44,999 bases of DNA from Oscillospiraceae bacterium (GCA_009780345.1 WRAG01000021.1:1-44999); one strand, 5' to 3'. Positions 16,979 through 26,904 are shown, numbered from the stretch's first letter. Notes: generated from the sequence alone by a model not told the origin. A program made the numbers and translations.

Positions 16979-18661
16979 TTACATTTCTAATTCCAACAAT
17001 CGCAATATAACCGTCGCCATTTCTGCGCGGGTTGCGGTATTTTGCGGAACATAATTTCTATCCATTATGGAATCAACCAAATCTCCGACGTAACGATACA
17101 GAATTAACCCCATTTGCTCGCGGGTAATGGACGCGTGCGGCGCGAAATATCCATAACTTACGCCTGTTACAATGTTATTTTGCATAGCCCAAACCACGGC
17201 AGATGTGTACCAAACATTAAGCGGAACATCAACGAACGAGTCAACGGTGTCCACCTCAGGTTCGCCCGCCGCACGCCAAAGAACTGTCACAAACATCGCG
17301 CGAGTCGTTGCCACGTCGGGCGCAAACTCGTCGTCGCCAACGCCGCTCATAATTCCGCGGTCGTAGAGCTCTATGATATAGTCTTCTGCCCAATGCCCTT
17401 CAATATCGGTGAAAATCGCCGACGGTTGCCAATCGGGGTCCGGTTGAGGCGGTTGTGGGGTTATTTCCTGGATATTATCGATATGAATTTGGTTTGGTGG
17501 GCGGAATCCGGGGCCTGACGGGCCTGAAGGTACGCTCGGACCACTTGGCCCACTTGGCCCACTCGGGCCGCCCTGTTGTTGCGGCAGTCGGGGAACCAAA
17601 AACGGATGCAAGAACGATATAATGTCTCCGTCAGCGTCAATTGTGCCGGTTACGTTTATCGTTCTGTTATCATTCTGTCTTGTAGGTGTCGCCGTCAAAT
17701 TGTTATCTATTCTTATAACTGACGGAGTCGGCGACGTCCAAGTTATTGGAAAATTGCCCAATGGCGTGTATTGTGGAAGTTCTATAGGCGCAATTAGTTC
17801 GTGTGGCAAGTTAATTCCGTAAAAAACGTCGCGTCCTTGACCGGGAGCGTACTCCGCCGTGTCATAAGCGCCTATAAACCATACAGATTCAACTCCTGCC
17901 GGGAACACAAAGCGAATATATCTCGCGTATACAGGAAAATCCAACGGAATATGATTCGCGACGTTCGGATTTATTGTACCTGTTGTGGTAACAGGCCTCC
18001 AAGCATGGGTGTCGGAAGAAGAATAAATCCTGACTCCCGAAACGGGAGTACCGTCAAACACCACCATGAATTCGGCGAACACTCGCAATCTGTTGCCGCC
18101 GAATCTTGCGCCGGCATCAATAGAAATTGTTCTGTCATCGCCGATTATTTTCCATACAAGAACGTCTTCGTCGCCGATTACCGACCAAGTTCTGTGCGTA
18201 GTGTTAATGAGAGCGTCACGCTTGGTCAAATCAGCGTTATCATCGATGGCGGTTCGGTTTGCGAAAAGATTATTTTCATGACTACGAATTATGTTGAAAG
18301 AAAAATCACGGCTGACGGTTACATCGTCTTCGCTTATAACTGCGGTGATTCTCGTTGTTATATCCCTTGCTCGAAGAGGCGTGACGGTTACATTTACATA
18401 GTCATCTTCGGATCCTTCCGAGATAGCAGTCAAATGCGAGTCTTCCGCAGTCCAGCGAATTGTCACATCGCTGTTCGGAAAAGTGGTCGGAAGAGTAAAG
18501 TTTCCGACAACCACGGTTCTTGCTAAGGTTATGCTATTAAGCAACGCTTCGAAATAAGGATTGCCTCCCTCATCTGACGCTTCGTTTGTAACGTCGGCCA
18601 CAACGGGCAGCGATACAAAAATCATTGTTAGGATAATTAATAAAGCAATAATTTTTTTCAA
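16979..18661 (-). CDS. SLH surface protein, shorter paralogue of the next gene
   Basis: Exported protein of 560 residues. Signal peptide about 1-26, an Ig-like unit (about 30-130), a discoidin-like region (about 140-280; 'ARYIRFVFPAGVESVWFIGA'), a second Ig-like unit, a Gly-Pro-Ser triplet linker (about 365-390), then SLH domains. Two SLH domains are complete; the third is cut to about 32 residues (it lacks its N-terminal helix and starts near 'VPQNTATRAEMATVIL'). Start is TTG at 18661, with GGAGGG 7 bases upstream and a normal MKKIIALL leader. It is colinear with the C-terminal half of the following gene (30-base gap), so the pair arose by tandem duplication. Function unknown; likely binds to the S-layer wall polymer. 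Confidence 0.83.
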   Translation of the reverse strand: MKKIIALLIILTMIFVSLPVVADVTNEASDEGGNPYFEALLNSITLARTVVVGNFTLPTTFPNSDVTIRWTAEDSHLTAISEGSEDDYVNVTVTPLRARDITTRITAVISEDDVTVSRDFSFNIIRSHENNLFANRTAIDDNADLTKRDALINTTHRTWSVIGDEDVLVWKIIGDDRTISIDAGARFGGNRLRVFAEFMVVFDGTPVSGVRIYSSSDTHAWRPVTTTGTINPNVANHIPLDFPVYARYIRFVFPAGVESVWFIGAYDTAEYAPGQGRDVFYGINLPHELIAPIELPQYTPLGNFPITWTSPTPSVIRIDNNLTATPTRQNDNRTINVTGTIDADGDIISFLHPFLVPRLPQQQGGPSGPSGPSGPSVPSGPSGPGFRPPNQIHIDNIQEITPQPPQPDPDWQPSAIFTDIEGHWAEDYIIELYDRGIMSGVGDDEFAPDVATTRAMFVTVLWRAAGEPEVDTVDSFVDVPLNVWYTSAVVWAMQNNIVTGVSYGYFAPHASITREQMGLILYRYVGDLVDSIMDRNYVPQNTATRAEMATVILRLLELEM

Positions 18662-18681
18662 ATTATTTCCCTCCTTGGAAT

Positions 18682-18730
18682 TGTAGAGGCGATCGCGGTC
18701 GCTTGCGCGCCGAAAACGACCGCCTATACA
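18682..18730. repeat. G+C-rich REP-like imperfect palindrome between two operon genes
   Basis: TGTAGAGGCG...GGTCG on the left and CGACCGCCTATACA on the right are inverted copies with a small offset, enclosing CTTGCGCGCC. It is the only non-coding sequence of note in the 73-base gap between the lyase and the next SLH gene and is much richer in G+C than other gaps here. Confidence 0.5.
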
Positions 18731-18734
18731 TGTT

Positions 18735-21700
18735 TTAATCTCTCAAATCAAGCAATCGGCTGATAACAACCGTGGCTTGCGCGCGCGTCGCAGAAGTTCG
18801 CGGCGAAAATTCGCCGTTTCCGATGCCGCTCATAAGTCCCGCGCCAACTGCGCCGCTTGTTGCGTTATACGCCCAATCGGCAATAGACGAAGCGTCGTTA
18901 AACGAGCTTAAATCAGCGTAATTATCGTTCTCAAACCCCATATATTCTAGCGCCGTCATAAGCATAATTGCCATTTCCTGCCTCGAAACCTCGTCGTTCG
19001 GACGGAAATAGCCGTTATATCCGCGAATCAGTCCTACGTTATACGCCGCGGCAACGGCAGACGCGAACCAGTCGGTTCCGTTTACGTCGGTGAATATGTC
19101 GCCGTTGTTGCTTTCGGCATTAAGAGGGATTCCAAGCGCTCGAACCAAAATTGCGGCAAATTGAGCCCTTGTAATATTATAATTCGGCGCAAATTGACCG
19201 TTGCCGACGCCGTTTACGACGCCTTGCGCATACATTTCGAGAATTTCATCTCTCGCCCAGTGGTTTGCGATATCGTTGAACACGTTATTGTTAACATCGT
19301 TGCCGTTACCGGGATCAGTCGGGCCTATTGGTCCAACAGGGCCGCCTGGCCCGCTCGGGGCGCTTGGTCCACTCGGAGGAGCGGAAGGATTTGTAGGTCC
19401 TTGCGGTATATTGTCGGGTGGTCCTTGGGGAGGCGGGCGCTCAATGATGTCGCCGTCATCGCCGGAAAACGGCGTGCCGTTGGTTGAAATTATACCGTTC
19501 ACCTGTGTAAACTGAATTCGTCGACCGTTTAGGTATACACGGTCTATTGCTTGATGCCTTGAATCAATTTCAACTCCGTTGCCGAGCAAGTTATGCCTTA
19601 AAGGCGGCTCCCAAACGGCGATTAAGCCCTCAGGGAATTGTCGCGTGTTGAAATCAAGCACGTCGACTGAAAGTTCCAACGTTCGCGCGCTCCATTGTAT
19701 GCCTAAATCGGGCAATCTGTCGTCGGAAGTCACCAACGGAGTTCCGTCACGATCGATAAACGACGCTTTGGTTAAAGCAATCATAACGGGGTTGCCTTGT
19801 CCGTTAACTTCAACGTAAGCCATTTCTGCGTCGGTCGTAAATTCATCAAATGAACGCGTGCGTAACAATCCCGCCGCTTGCCATTCGGGCATGCCGTTCC
19901 ATGGCGGTCCTGGTTGACCGTTCCATGTGGGGCGCACAAGTCTTTGACCTCCGGGCGGGTCAACGCGCGGAACGGGGAATCCTGCTTGCCAGTCATTCGA
20001 TGAATAGTAAAATCCGGTGTTAAATCCGATATTAATTCTAAGAGCGGTCGCCTCGTGCCTTGGCACATAAACTTCGGGCGTTGCAACATCAGTAACCGCA
20101 AGCCTGCTAACCGACACGGCGGTTTGCTCTCCCTCGCGTTCAGGGAAGAGAATGGTGTCAAATGTCGCGGGGCCGACATGTGCTTCACGCATATAAGAGA
20201 CAAATGGAGCCGCTTCTATTCCGTAATGTCCGCGCATATCGCCGACTTCTCTAACAGCGGTAAGTTCGTCCGGATCTGCCGGAATAATTTGCAAATTAGC
20301 TCCTGACGCAAAGTTTGTTCTCATAATTAACGTGTCGGGGTCAATCGTTAGGTTATTTCTTTGGTCGGGGCGCCAAATTTGTCTGTACAAATGAGGAGCG
20401 GGCGTTCTTTCGGGATGATTGGGATTATTATAGTCATCCGGTAAAATGAAGTCTGAAACAATCCAAAAACGATTGTGAACAAACAAAACTTTTCGGTTTA
20501 CTTCAAATCCTGTATGCCAGTTTCCGCCCGGATCTTCAAATCTTGGGAAAAGGTTTCTGGAACCCGCTTCCATAAAGTCAAACAAGCTGTTTGTCGACAA
20601 GAATTGCTTTTGTGGCTGATTAACATTTAGAACTCCGAAGTCGAAACCTCTTTGGTTTCTTCTGTTGATTTCCACCGTGTTATGGTGGAAGGTTGAGCTG
20701 AACCCTTGCCCCGCTTCAATTAGCAAAGATCTGCCATACGCAAATATGTCAAGCGACAAATCGTCGCCGTGCGAGTGAGTTCCGCCAAATTTTGAACCCA
20801 TAAACGCGCTATAATCATAAGGTCCCCAACCGCTTCGAAGCATCGCGACGGATTTATCGGGATAGTGGATAGATGTCCAGTAAGGTCTGGTTCCTCGCGC
20901 GCCTCCGCTGTAAACATACTGATAGAACCCAAGCGGGTCAACGGCGGGGAATTCAATGGAATGGACATTTGCTCTTTCAAAGTTAGGGAACCTATGGCCG
21001 CTTCCCCACGGCACCGTATATCCCGAGTTCATGGTCAAATTAAACATATACCTTGTAAGAGTTACAAAATATTCAAATAATGTTCGGTAATGCGGGTCTT
21101 CCATACCATCAACCATTGAAATCAGCTCAAGAACTCTTTGAAGTTCAATCAAAACAAGGTTAATATAACCTGTTGTTCCTTCAGTATAACTTCCGTCAAT
21201 ATTAATTTGTCTGTTAAACAAATTCACTTGTGAAGTTTTCGCTTGATTCCATCCGCCCAAAGTTTGGATTTCAGGGAAGTATGCCATAATTCTGATGGCG
21301 CCTGTCAATTGCGCCATAACCTGATTAAACGCCGCGCCTATACCAACGCCGGGCAATGATGGATGTATATTACCGACGTGAAGGTGAATATATTTTAACA
21401 TCGCAGTCGCGATTTCCGGCGTCATAAGTTCACTTTCTAAAGTTCCGAAAAACAGTACGCACAACCACTCGGTTCGCCAGCCCGCTTCAAGCGGCCTTGG
21501 AAAATGCGGCTGGGGTTGCTGACGAAACTGTTCCATCATGAAATGCATGGCTGTCCATGCGAATATTTCGTCTCCTGTTTCGTGATAGCGGTCAATCAAC
21601 GGACCAAGCGGATACATTCGAGTGATCGAGTTTAAGAACTCGAAATGCCCGCCCCACAAACCGTTTATTGCGGCTTCGTATACAAATCCGATTTCTTTAT

Positions 21701-24092
21701 GGTTGATAATGTTTGGCGTATGATCTCCCCAAACAAACGTATTCTCGTTAAACGTTTGAACATGCCCGGTACTGAAAAGAAATACGCGTTTATCGTCTTG
21801 ATTATCGCTTCTCGCGAAAATATTTAATTGCATTGAAGTAACATTTCCTACGGCGTTCGGAATATCAAAAAGTAGATAAGTTCGAGCGGTATTTGTTCCG
21901 AAAGGCATAGGGATTCCGCCCGGGAAGTTGTTGGTTATTGTGGTGGTGGGATTACCCGCCGCTTCTCGAACAAGCAGTATTTCTTCACTTCCGAAATTTC
22001 TTTGAATATTGTCTCCCGCGCTTATAAATGTATCTCCAACGACAGGGAAAGTTCTTCTAACGCCGTCTGCAACAATTTCGATATACGCGGCGTATTGTCC
22101 GTTTCCAAATTCACGGCTTCGTATTTCAACCGCGCTTCCGTCCATGTCGGAATCAAGTATCATAACTGAGTTTGACATATTATCGCGAACAACTAAATCA
22201 ATAGAGTGCCAACCCCATTCAGGGCCAATCACGGCTTGCGCAAGCGGTTCGTCTACCTGAACCCAACCATGAATCTGTTGAACATACATATCTGCCGCCA
22301 ACGGATTGTGGCGGTTTCTCGGTCTGAATTCACGTACGGTGTCGCGATTTCTGTAGTATATAAGCAACGCTTCGCGCGCCGCCGGATAATCACCGCGACG
22401 CACGGCGGCTTCAACGTGACGGAGCCCCGGTTTTAAGTCATATCTCAAAATCGGAGTGACAGACCAGCCTTGATGCGCTTGATTCCAAACGCCGAAGAAA
22501 GCTTCGTCAGATATGTGCATAGGATCAAGTATTTCAGGAAAAACTTGACCGCCGTCTTGTCTTAAAATAGTTATCGCGAATATATGCTGGAACGTAAATC
22601 CTCCGACTTGACCGACTGCCGCCAGCTGAACATTCGCATTAGGTTGCCAGCTAAACGGACGGTCTACTCGTCCGGTGTCAGACAAAAATTCGGGGTTTAA
22701 GGAACGCCAAATTATCTGAACTCCTTGAGATTCAGACGGTAATGTCATATCCGAGACTATCGCGCTTGTGTCGCCTAAATCTATTGCGTTTAACGCATTG
22801 ATAATGTTTCTAAGTTCGTTGTCGATGCCGTCGAGTATAAATGTTTCGTCGCTTTGTCTAAAAGTGCCGTTTATCGCTTCAAGCGTGAAGTTTGCCGAAG
22901 TTCCGCTAACAAAATCCGAAACGTTTACATCGGTAAAATCGCCCATAGTACTCATAGGAAACGTTGATATAAGCTCGCCGGTTGCCGAAAGCAGCCTATA
23001 ATTGTTTCCGCGCGCAAGATAACTGCTCGGAATACGAAGAACATACCCAGCGTGAGACGAAATGTTATCGAAAGAAATGCTAATCTCTCTGGTTGCCACG
23101 AACGGAGTGGTTCCTAAGTAACTTCCCTCACGAAGAACCCTTACATAATAGGCGAAAGTACGAATTACCGTTCCTAAAGTGACGGTTGCCTCAAGTCGAA
23201 CCGTTGTTGTGTTATCATGAAACACCGGTCGGGTGACGGTTCCGTCATTAGCTATTAAATCCGGTCGAGAGCTGCTCCATGAAATATTCATCGCCGGAAC
23301 TTGCGACAAACCTGTCGGCAAAGTAATATTGCTGTAAGTAACGCTTGGAATCATGCTCGCCAATATTTCGTTTGATTCAATAACCTGCCATAACTCAGTT
23401 CCGGCAGTAATTTGAAGATGCGGTCTGTGCGAAAACCCTTGAGAACAGAATCCTGAAGCGACAGCAGGGTAAAACGCCGCCAAATGATTGGTTCCTTGAG
23501 CCTTTAACGCGACAAATCGCGCAAGCGGATTCGCCGCCATATAATCTTCTATGTATGGCAAGAGGTCAGGCGAATTTAGCCGTGTATGCGGCACTGAGCC
23601 GACTTGATTCCATACAATGTTTTCGCGATAGCTAACAACTCCGGCATCCAGAGCCTCGCCAAGCGTCGAAATTCGTCCTTGTGAAAGCTCTTCGGCATGT
23701 TCTGCCGACATAAGATATACATTAAATTGGCTGTTAGCTGTATTCGCGCCGCCGTCACCTGATGTAAATAGTGATAACACTATCTCATCTAAATAATTCA
23801 TCTCATTTCTGAAGTCCGACAAATCGAATACCAAAACAAAAAATCTGTGCCTGCCTGCGTTGTTCGGTATGCCGTTTGCGCCCATAGCTCGAGAATCTAT
23901 TACAAGCTGATTATTGCCTTGCATAGGTACGATGCTCGTGCCTCTGTCACCCCAGTCAAGAAAATGAACTGAGTGAGTAAATAATGCCTGCCTTTCTTGC
24001 GCCATTACCGGACTAGCCGTAAAGCTAGGTATAATGGTAAATAACATTGTAAAAATCAAGACTAAATATAACGGTCTTATTCTTCTTAACAT
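18735..24092 (-). CDS. S-layer-anchored heparinase II/III-type polysaccharide lyase
   Basis: Largest complete gene, 1785 residues; an exported enzyme held on the wall, predicted to cleave a uronic-acid polysaccharide by beta-elimination. Signal peptide about 1-31. Residues about 36-228 are the same domain found twice at the end of the protein at 3517-7083 ('HFLDWGDRG', 'GRHRFFVLVFD', 'GDGGANTANS'). Two Ig-like units follow (about 235-325 and 425-510). The lyase begins near 520 with a helical toroid, is interrupted by a DNRLRE/CBM96-like beta domain (about 690-790), continues with DGSYTEGTTGY (about 962-972), and ends in a beta-sandwich with GGTHSHGDDLSLDIF (about 1102-1116), the characteristic His/Asp motif of heparinase II/III-like lyases. 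A Gly/Pro linker (about 1550-1590) precedes three complete SLH domains (about 1602-1785). The exact PL family and substrate cannot be read; heparin itself is not implied. Confidence 0.87.
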   Translation of the reverse strand: MLRRIRPLYLVLIFTMLFTIIPSFTASPVMAQERQALFTHSVHFLDWGDRGTSIVPMQGNNQLVIDSRAMGANGIPNNAGRHRFFVLVFDLSDFRNEMNYLDEIVLSLFTSGDGGANTANSQFNVYLMSAEHAEELSQGRISTLGEALDAGVVSYRENIVWNQVGSVPHTRLNSPDLLPYIEDYMAANPLARFVALKAQGTNHLAAFYPAVASGFCSQGFSHRPHLQITAGTELWQVIESNEILASMIPSVTYSNITLPTGLSQVPAMNISWSSSRPDLIANDGTVTRPVFHDNTTTVRLEATVTLGTVIRTFAYYVRVLREGSYLGTTPFVATREISISFDNISSHAGYVLRIPSSYLARGNNYRLLSATGELISTFPMSTMGDFTDVNVSDFVSGTSANFTLEAINGTFRQSDETFILDGIDNELRNIINALNAIDLGDTSAIVSDMTLPSESQGVQIIWRSLNPEFLSDTGRVDRPFSWQPNANVQLAAVGQVGGFTFQHIFAITILRQDGGQVFPEILDPMHISDEAFFGVWNQAHQGWSVTPILRYDLKPGLRHVEAAVRRGDYPAAREALLIYYRNRDTVREFRPRNRHNPLAADMYVQQIHGWVQVDEPLAQAVIGPEWGWHSIDLVVRDNMSNSVMILDSDMDGSAVEIRSREFGNGQYAAYIEIVADGVRRTFPVVGDTFISAGDNIQRNFGSEEILLVREAAGNPTTTITNNFPGGIPMPFGTNTARTYLLFDIPNAVGNVTSMQLNIFARSDNQDDKRVFLFSTGHVQTFNENTFVWGDHTPNIINHKEIGFVYEAAINGLWGGHFEFLNSITRMYPLGPLIDRYHETGDEIFAWTAMHFMMEQFRQQPQPHFPRPLEAGWRTEWLCVLFFGTLESELMTPEIATAMLKYIHLHVGNIHPSLPGVGIGAAFNQVMAQLTGAIRIMAYFPEIQTLGGWNQAKTSQVNLFNRQINIDGSYTEGTTGYINLVLIELQRVLELISMVDGMEDPHYRTLFEYFVTLTRYMFNLTMNSGYTVPWGSGHRFPNFERANVHSIEFPAVDPLGFYQYVYSGGARGTRPYWTSIHYPDKSVAMLRSGWGPYDYSAFMGSKFGGTHSHGDDLSLDIFAYGRSLLIEAGQGFSSTFHHNTVEINRRNQRGFDFGVLNVNQPQKQFLSTNSLFDFMEAGSRNLFPRFEDPGGNWHTGFEVNRKVLFVHNRFWIVSDFILPDDYNNPNHPERTPAPHLYRQIWRPDQRNNLTIDPDTLIMRTNFASGANLQIIPADPDELTAVREVGDMRGHYGIEAAPFVSYMREAHVGPATFDTILFPEREGEQTAVSVSRLAVTDVATPEVYVPRHEATALRINIGFNTGFYYSSNDWQAGFPVPRVDPPGGQRLVRPTWNGQPGPPWNGMPEWQAAGLLRTRSFDEFTTDAEMAYVEVNGQGNPVMIALTKASFIDRDGTPLVTSDDRLPDLGIQWSARTLELSVDVLDFNTRQFPEGLIAVWEPPLRHNLLGNGVEIDSRHQAIDRVYLNGRRIQFTQVNGIISTNGTPFSGDDGDIIERPPPQGPPDNIPQGPTNPSAPPSGPSAPSGPGGPVGPIGPTDPGNGNDVNNNVFNDIANHWARDEILEMYAQGVVNGVGNGQFAPNYNITRAQFAAILVRALGIPLNAESNNGDIFTDVNGTDWFASAVAAAYNVGLIRGYNGYFRPNDEVSRQEMAIMLMTALEYMGFENDNYADLSSFNDASSIADWAYNATSGAVGAGLMSGIGNGEFSPRTSATRAQATVVISRLLDLRD

Positions 24093-24130
24093 TTAAAAAC
24101 CCCCTTTAATATGTATACTTTCAAACAAAC

Positions 24131-26827
24131 CTAATCCCTGATAATTACTAACATTCTTGTGCGTTCTCTGGTGTTTCTCACTATAAATACAACAGACGAA
24201 TCGGTCATACTTCTGTTATATGGTATAACGTCATTTATACTCGCGGGTGTAACCGTGTTCAAAAATCTGTCGAAAATATAATAATCATTAAATTGGCGAT
24301 TTCTGTCCTCGGTATTTACGGTAAGCGCGTCTATATTTACCATTACCATATCGTTAAAGCTTGTTGTTGTACTAACTTGAAGCTGATGTATCAAGAATCT
24401 TTCGTTATTTACAATCGCCGAACGCCTTAACATCATCGCGTTAGCGAAAATCATTTCGTTTGTCGACATATCACCTATGCGATAGAAGTCGGTTTCCGGA
24501 TCCAAGCCGCTCAACGATTCCATGCGTACAATATTAACGATCTGGTTATTAAAATTCGTATTAAAACGTATTACATCACCTATTCTTAAAGTTTGCATAA
24601 CGCTTATAACGCTTCCGATTTGAGCCGCGGTGTAGCGGAATGGCTCGCCTTCCGAAAATCCTTCGATAAAGAATGTTGGTTGGTCGTTTCTGTCCAACAT
24701 TTGTCCAACACGAGATACTATTCCTATCGGCGAGTTATCGTCAAACCTGCCGGCAAGTTCGTCGGTATCAATGGTTACAACAACAACTCCGACATATTCG
24801 GTGTCAAGATCGAACTCATACGCTTGCGTGGTGTATGAATCTCCGTCTTCAAAGTTCGGACTAATTCCAAAATCTTCAATATACCTGTTTTGAGGAAGGA
24901 TAAAGAACAATGTTTCGGGGTTAAATTTAAACGCCACGTCAAGTTGCCCTAAAATCTCGTTGCCGGCGGCGTCTTGTCTTAATCCGTCGTTAAACGCGTT
25001 AACGTAGCTACGGAATGTTCTCCGCGCCGTGCCGCCGTATGGCGTTGCGCGTGTAATTTCTCTTACTCTTCCGTCAGCTGCTACAACCACATTTGCAACG
25101 GTGTTTACAGGAATGTTCTCAAAGGCTGTGTCCGCTTCTCTGTATACCGCGCCGTCAATAGAGACACGCGCGTCAACTTCTAAAATGCTTAATCCGCTGT
25201 GATTATCAAATGTTCTTATTCTTATGGTTGAATCAAACCCACCGCTTATACTTTTGTCAATTATATATACAAAATCCAACATACTTGGTTCAAACCTAAA
25301 TATATATCCGTTTTCGTTTACGAAAAATCTGCCAAGCACACCAAGTTCAGCATTATCAAGCTGACTTGTCACGTAAAATCGCTCATAATTTATGATAAGC
25401 CACTCACCTGCGTGCATTTCGCTTATTCTGCCTACGATTGGCTCGGGAAGCAATATTATTTCAAGATAAAATCTGTCAGCAGACTCGATAATCGAAATCG
25501 CGCTTCCTTCCTCTATATCGCGCCAATCTACTGCTTCGCCGTCAACCGTTCGAACGCTGACGATTCTGTCCGCGCTTTCGCGCATACTAACTGACGCGCT
25601 TCCGTTAAATGTTGCGCCGCCCGCAAGATATATAAATTCGTTCGGCTCGCTTATTCCGCCTGTTACAAAGCTTCTCGAACTTGTCCATCTTACCACATTT
25701 ACCAATCTGTCGCTGCGCAAATTATTGCTTATCAACGTAACACCGTCGGAAAAATCAATCATCTCCGGCGTCACGGTCATTAGCATTCGGTTATTATGTA
25801 TAAATATTGCGTTCGGGTCAAGCCTAAGCTCTCTGGTTCTTCCTGTGCTTGCGTCATAAAACTCAACTCTATCGCCCCTAAAAGTCGGAAAACTTGAGCG
25901 AGTCAAATGCGTAACCGAATTGTTTCTTGTAACACGGAATCGAACCAATGTGCCGATTGTGTCGGTGCTTGCTTGTCTGGCGATATATTGAATTTCATAT
26001 CCGATAAAATCGTTTAAATCCATGTCGCCGGTGTTAAGTCTTGTTCCGCCGATTATAACTTCATTGTCTCTTAATTGCTCACGACTTCCGATAGTGGTGC
26101 GCTCGGTCGCTTCAACAATCCCGGTCACCAAAACGTAATCATTATTTCGCAAAAATTGGTTTTCCAACGTTAAGCCAACATCAGTTTGGAAGGTGATTCC
26201 GTCAGTTCCGGGCGTAAACACTACGCCTCTTGAGATCGGTATGCTAAACGCGTTATAAAGCATTATCGCGAAGTCTAATCTTGATATCGGCTGATTATAC
26301 TGAGTGACATTCATTCCGTTAAACAACCTAATTTGAGTTCCGGTAACCAAATAGCCTTGCGGCCACCCGCCGTTCACTTGCGCACGAGCATCATAGCCCA
26401 AAGCGCCGATAATCATCCTTGCCGCTTGCAAAACGGTAGCATCCTCGCCGAATTGCAGCATTCCGCCCGGTTGACCGGTTAATATTCCAACCGCAACGGC
26501 GTATGCGACTATATCCGCGAACGGATCGTTGGGACGCAGGTCGCTAAATCCTGTAAAAAAAGAGAAGCTTCTCGCGAAATCGTATTGCCCATGCGATCTG
26601 ACAGTTAAATCCGCCACTTCTCCTCTTGTGATTGTTTCATCATGAGTGAAAGATGAAGCGTCTTCCTCGTCAATTATTCCTAACATGACAAGATAGTATA
26701 CTAACTCTTCGTTTCGGTCCATTTGTGAATAATCAATTGTTGACACTCCCGCCGAAACTATAGTAATTTGTGTAAAAGCGAATACAAACACCACAATCAA
26801 CGAAATCAACTTCATATTCTTTTTCAT
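24131..26827 (-). CDS. S-layer-like protein with N-terminal SLH repeats, first gene of the surface operon
   Basis: Exported protein of 898 residues. Signal peptide about 1-26. Three degenerate SLH repeats are at the N-terminus (about 33-78, 92-145, 150-195; 'TITRGEVADLTVR', 'VLQAARMIIGALGYD', 'ISRLDFAIMLYNAF'), unlike the three downstream genes, which carry SLH at the C-terminus. The rest (about 200-898) is beta-rich with repeating 'I..IS..R.GE.L.IN' segments and no recognised enzyme. It may be an S-layer building block or a scaffold for the lyase encoded next. GAGGAG about 9 bases upstream supports the ATG; the gap to the lyase gene is 38 bases, so one transcript is likely. Confidence 0.82.
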   Translation of the reverse strand: MKKNMKLISLIVVFVFAFTQITIVSAGVSTIDYSQMDRNEELVYYLVMLGIIDEEDASSFTHDETITRGEVADLTVRSHGQYDFARSFSFFTGFSDLRPNDPFADIVAYAVAVGILTGQPGGMLQFGEDATVLQAARMIIGALGYDARAQVNGGWPQGYLVTGTQIRLFNGMNVTQYNQPISRLDFAIMLYNAFSIPISRGVVFTPGTDGITFQTDVGLTLENQFLRNNDYVLVTGIVEATERTTIGSREQLRDNEVIIGGTRLNTGDMDLNDFIGYEIQYIARQASTDTIGTLVRFRVTRNNSVTHLTRSSFPTFRGDRVEFYDASTGRTRELRLDPNAIFIHNNRMLMTVTPEMIDFSDGVTLISNNLRSDRLVNVVRWTSSRSFVTGGISEPNEFIYLAGGATFNGSASVSMRESADRIVSVRTVDGEAVDWRDIEEGSAISIIESADRFYLEIILLPEPIVGRISEMHAGEWLIINYERFYVTSQLDNAELGVLGRFFVNENGYIFRFEPSMLDFVYIIDKSISGGFDSTIRIRTFDNHSGLSILEVDARVSIDGAVYREADTAFENIPVNTVANVVVAADGRVREITRATPYGGTARRTFRSYVNAFNDGLRQDAAGNEILGQLDVAFKFNPETLFFILPQNRYIEDFGISPNFEDGDSYTTQAYEFDLDTEYVGVVVVTIDTDELAGRFDDNSPIGIVSRVGQMLDRNDQPTFFIEGFSEGEPFRYTAAQIGSVISVMQTLRIGDVIRFNTNFNNQIVNIVRMESLSGLDPETDFYRIGDMSTNEMIFANAMMLRRSAIVNNERFLIHQLQVSTTTSFNDMVMVNIDALTVNTEDRNRQFNDYYIFDRFLNTVTPASINDVIPYNRSMTDSSVVFIVRNTRERTRMLVIIRD

Positions 26828-26874
26828 ACAACACTCTCCTCTTTGTAATTAAAATTCATAACTTAATATATCAT

Positions 26875-26904
26875 AATATATCACATTTTTATCTATGTTG
26901 TCAA
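26875..26904 (-). promoter_or_regulatory. Sigma-A promoter of the S-layer operon
   Basis: On the minus strand TTGACA (26904-26899) and TATATT (26880-26875) with an 18-base spacer, about 48 bases before the first SLH gene. No other strong promoter was seen in the three short gaps downstream. Confidence 0.7.

Noticed and set aside
17801-18526. 241-codon open frame on the plus strand
   Set aside because: It lies fully antisense to an SLH gene with a clear signal peptide and domains; its translation is rich in Cys, Arg and Ser without domain features.
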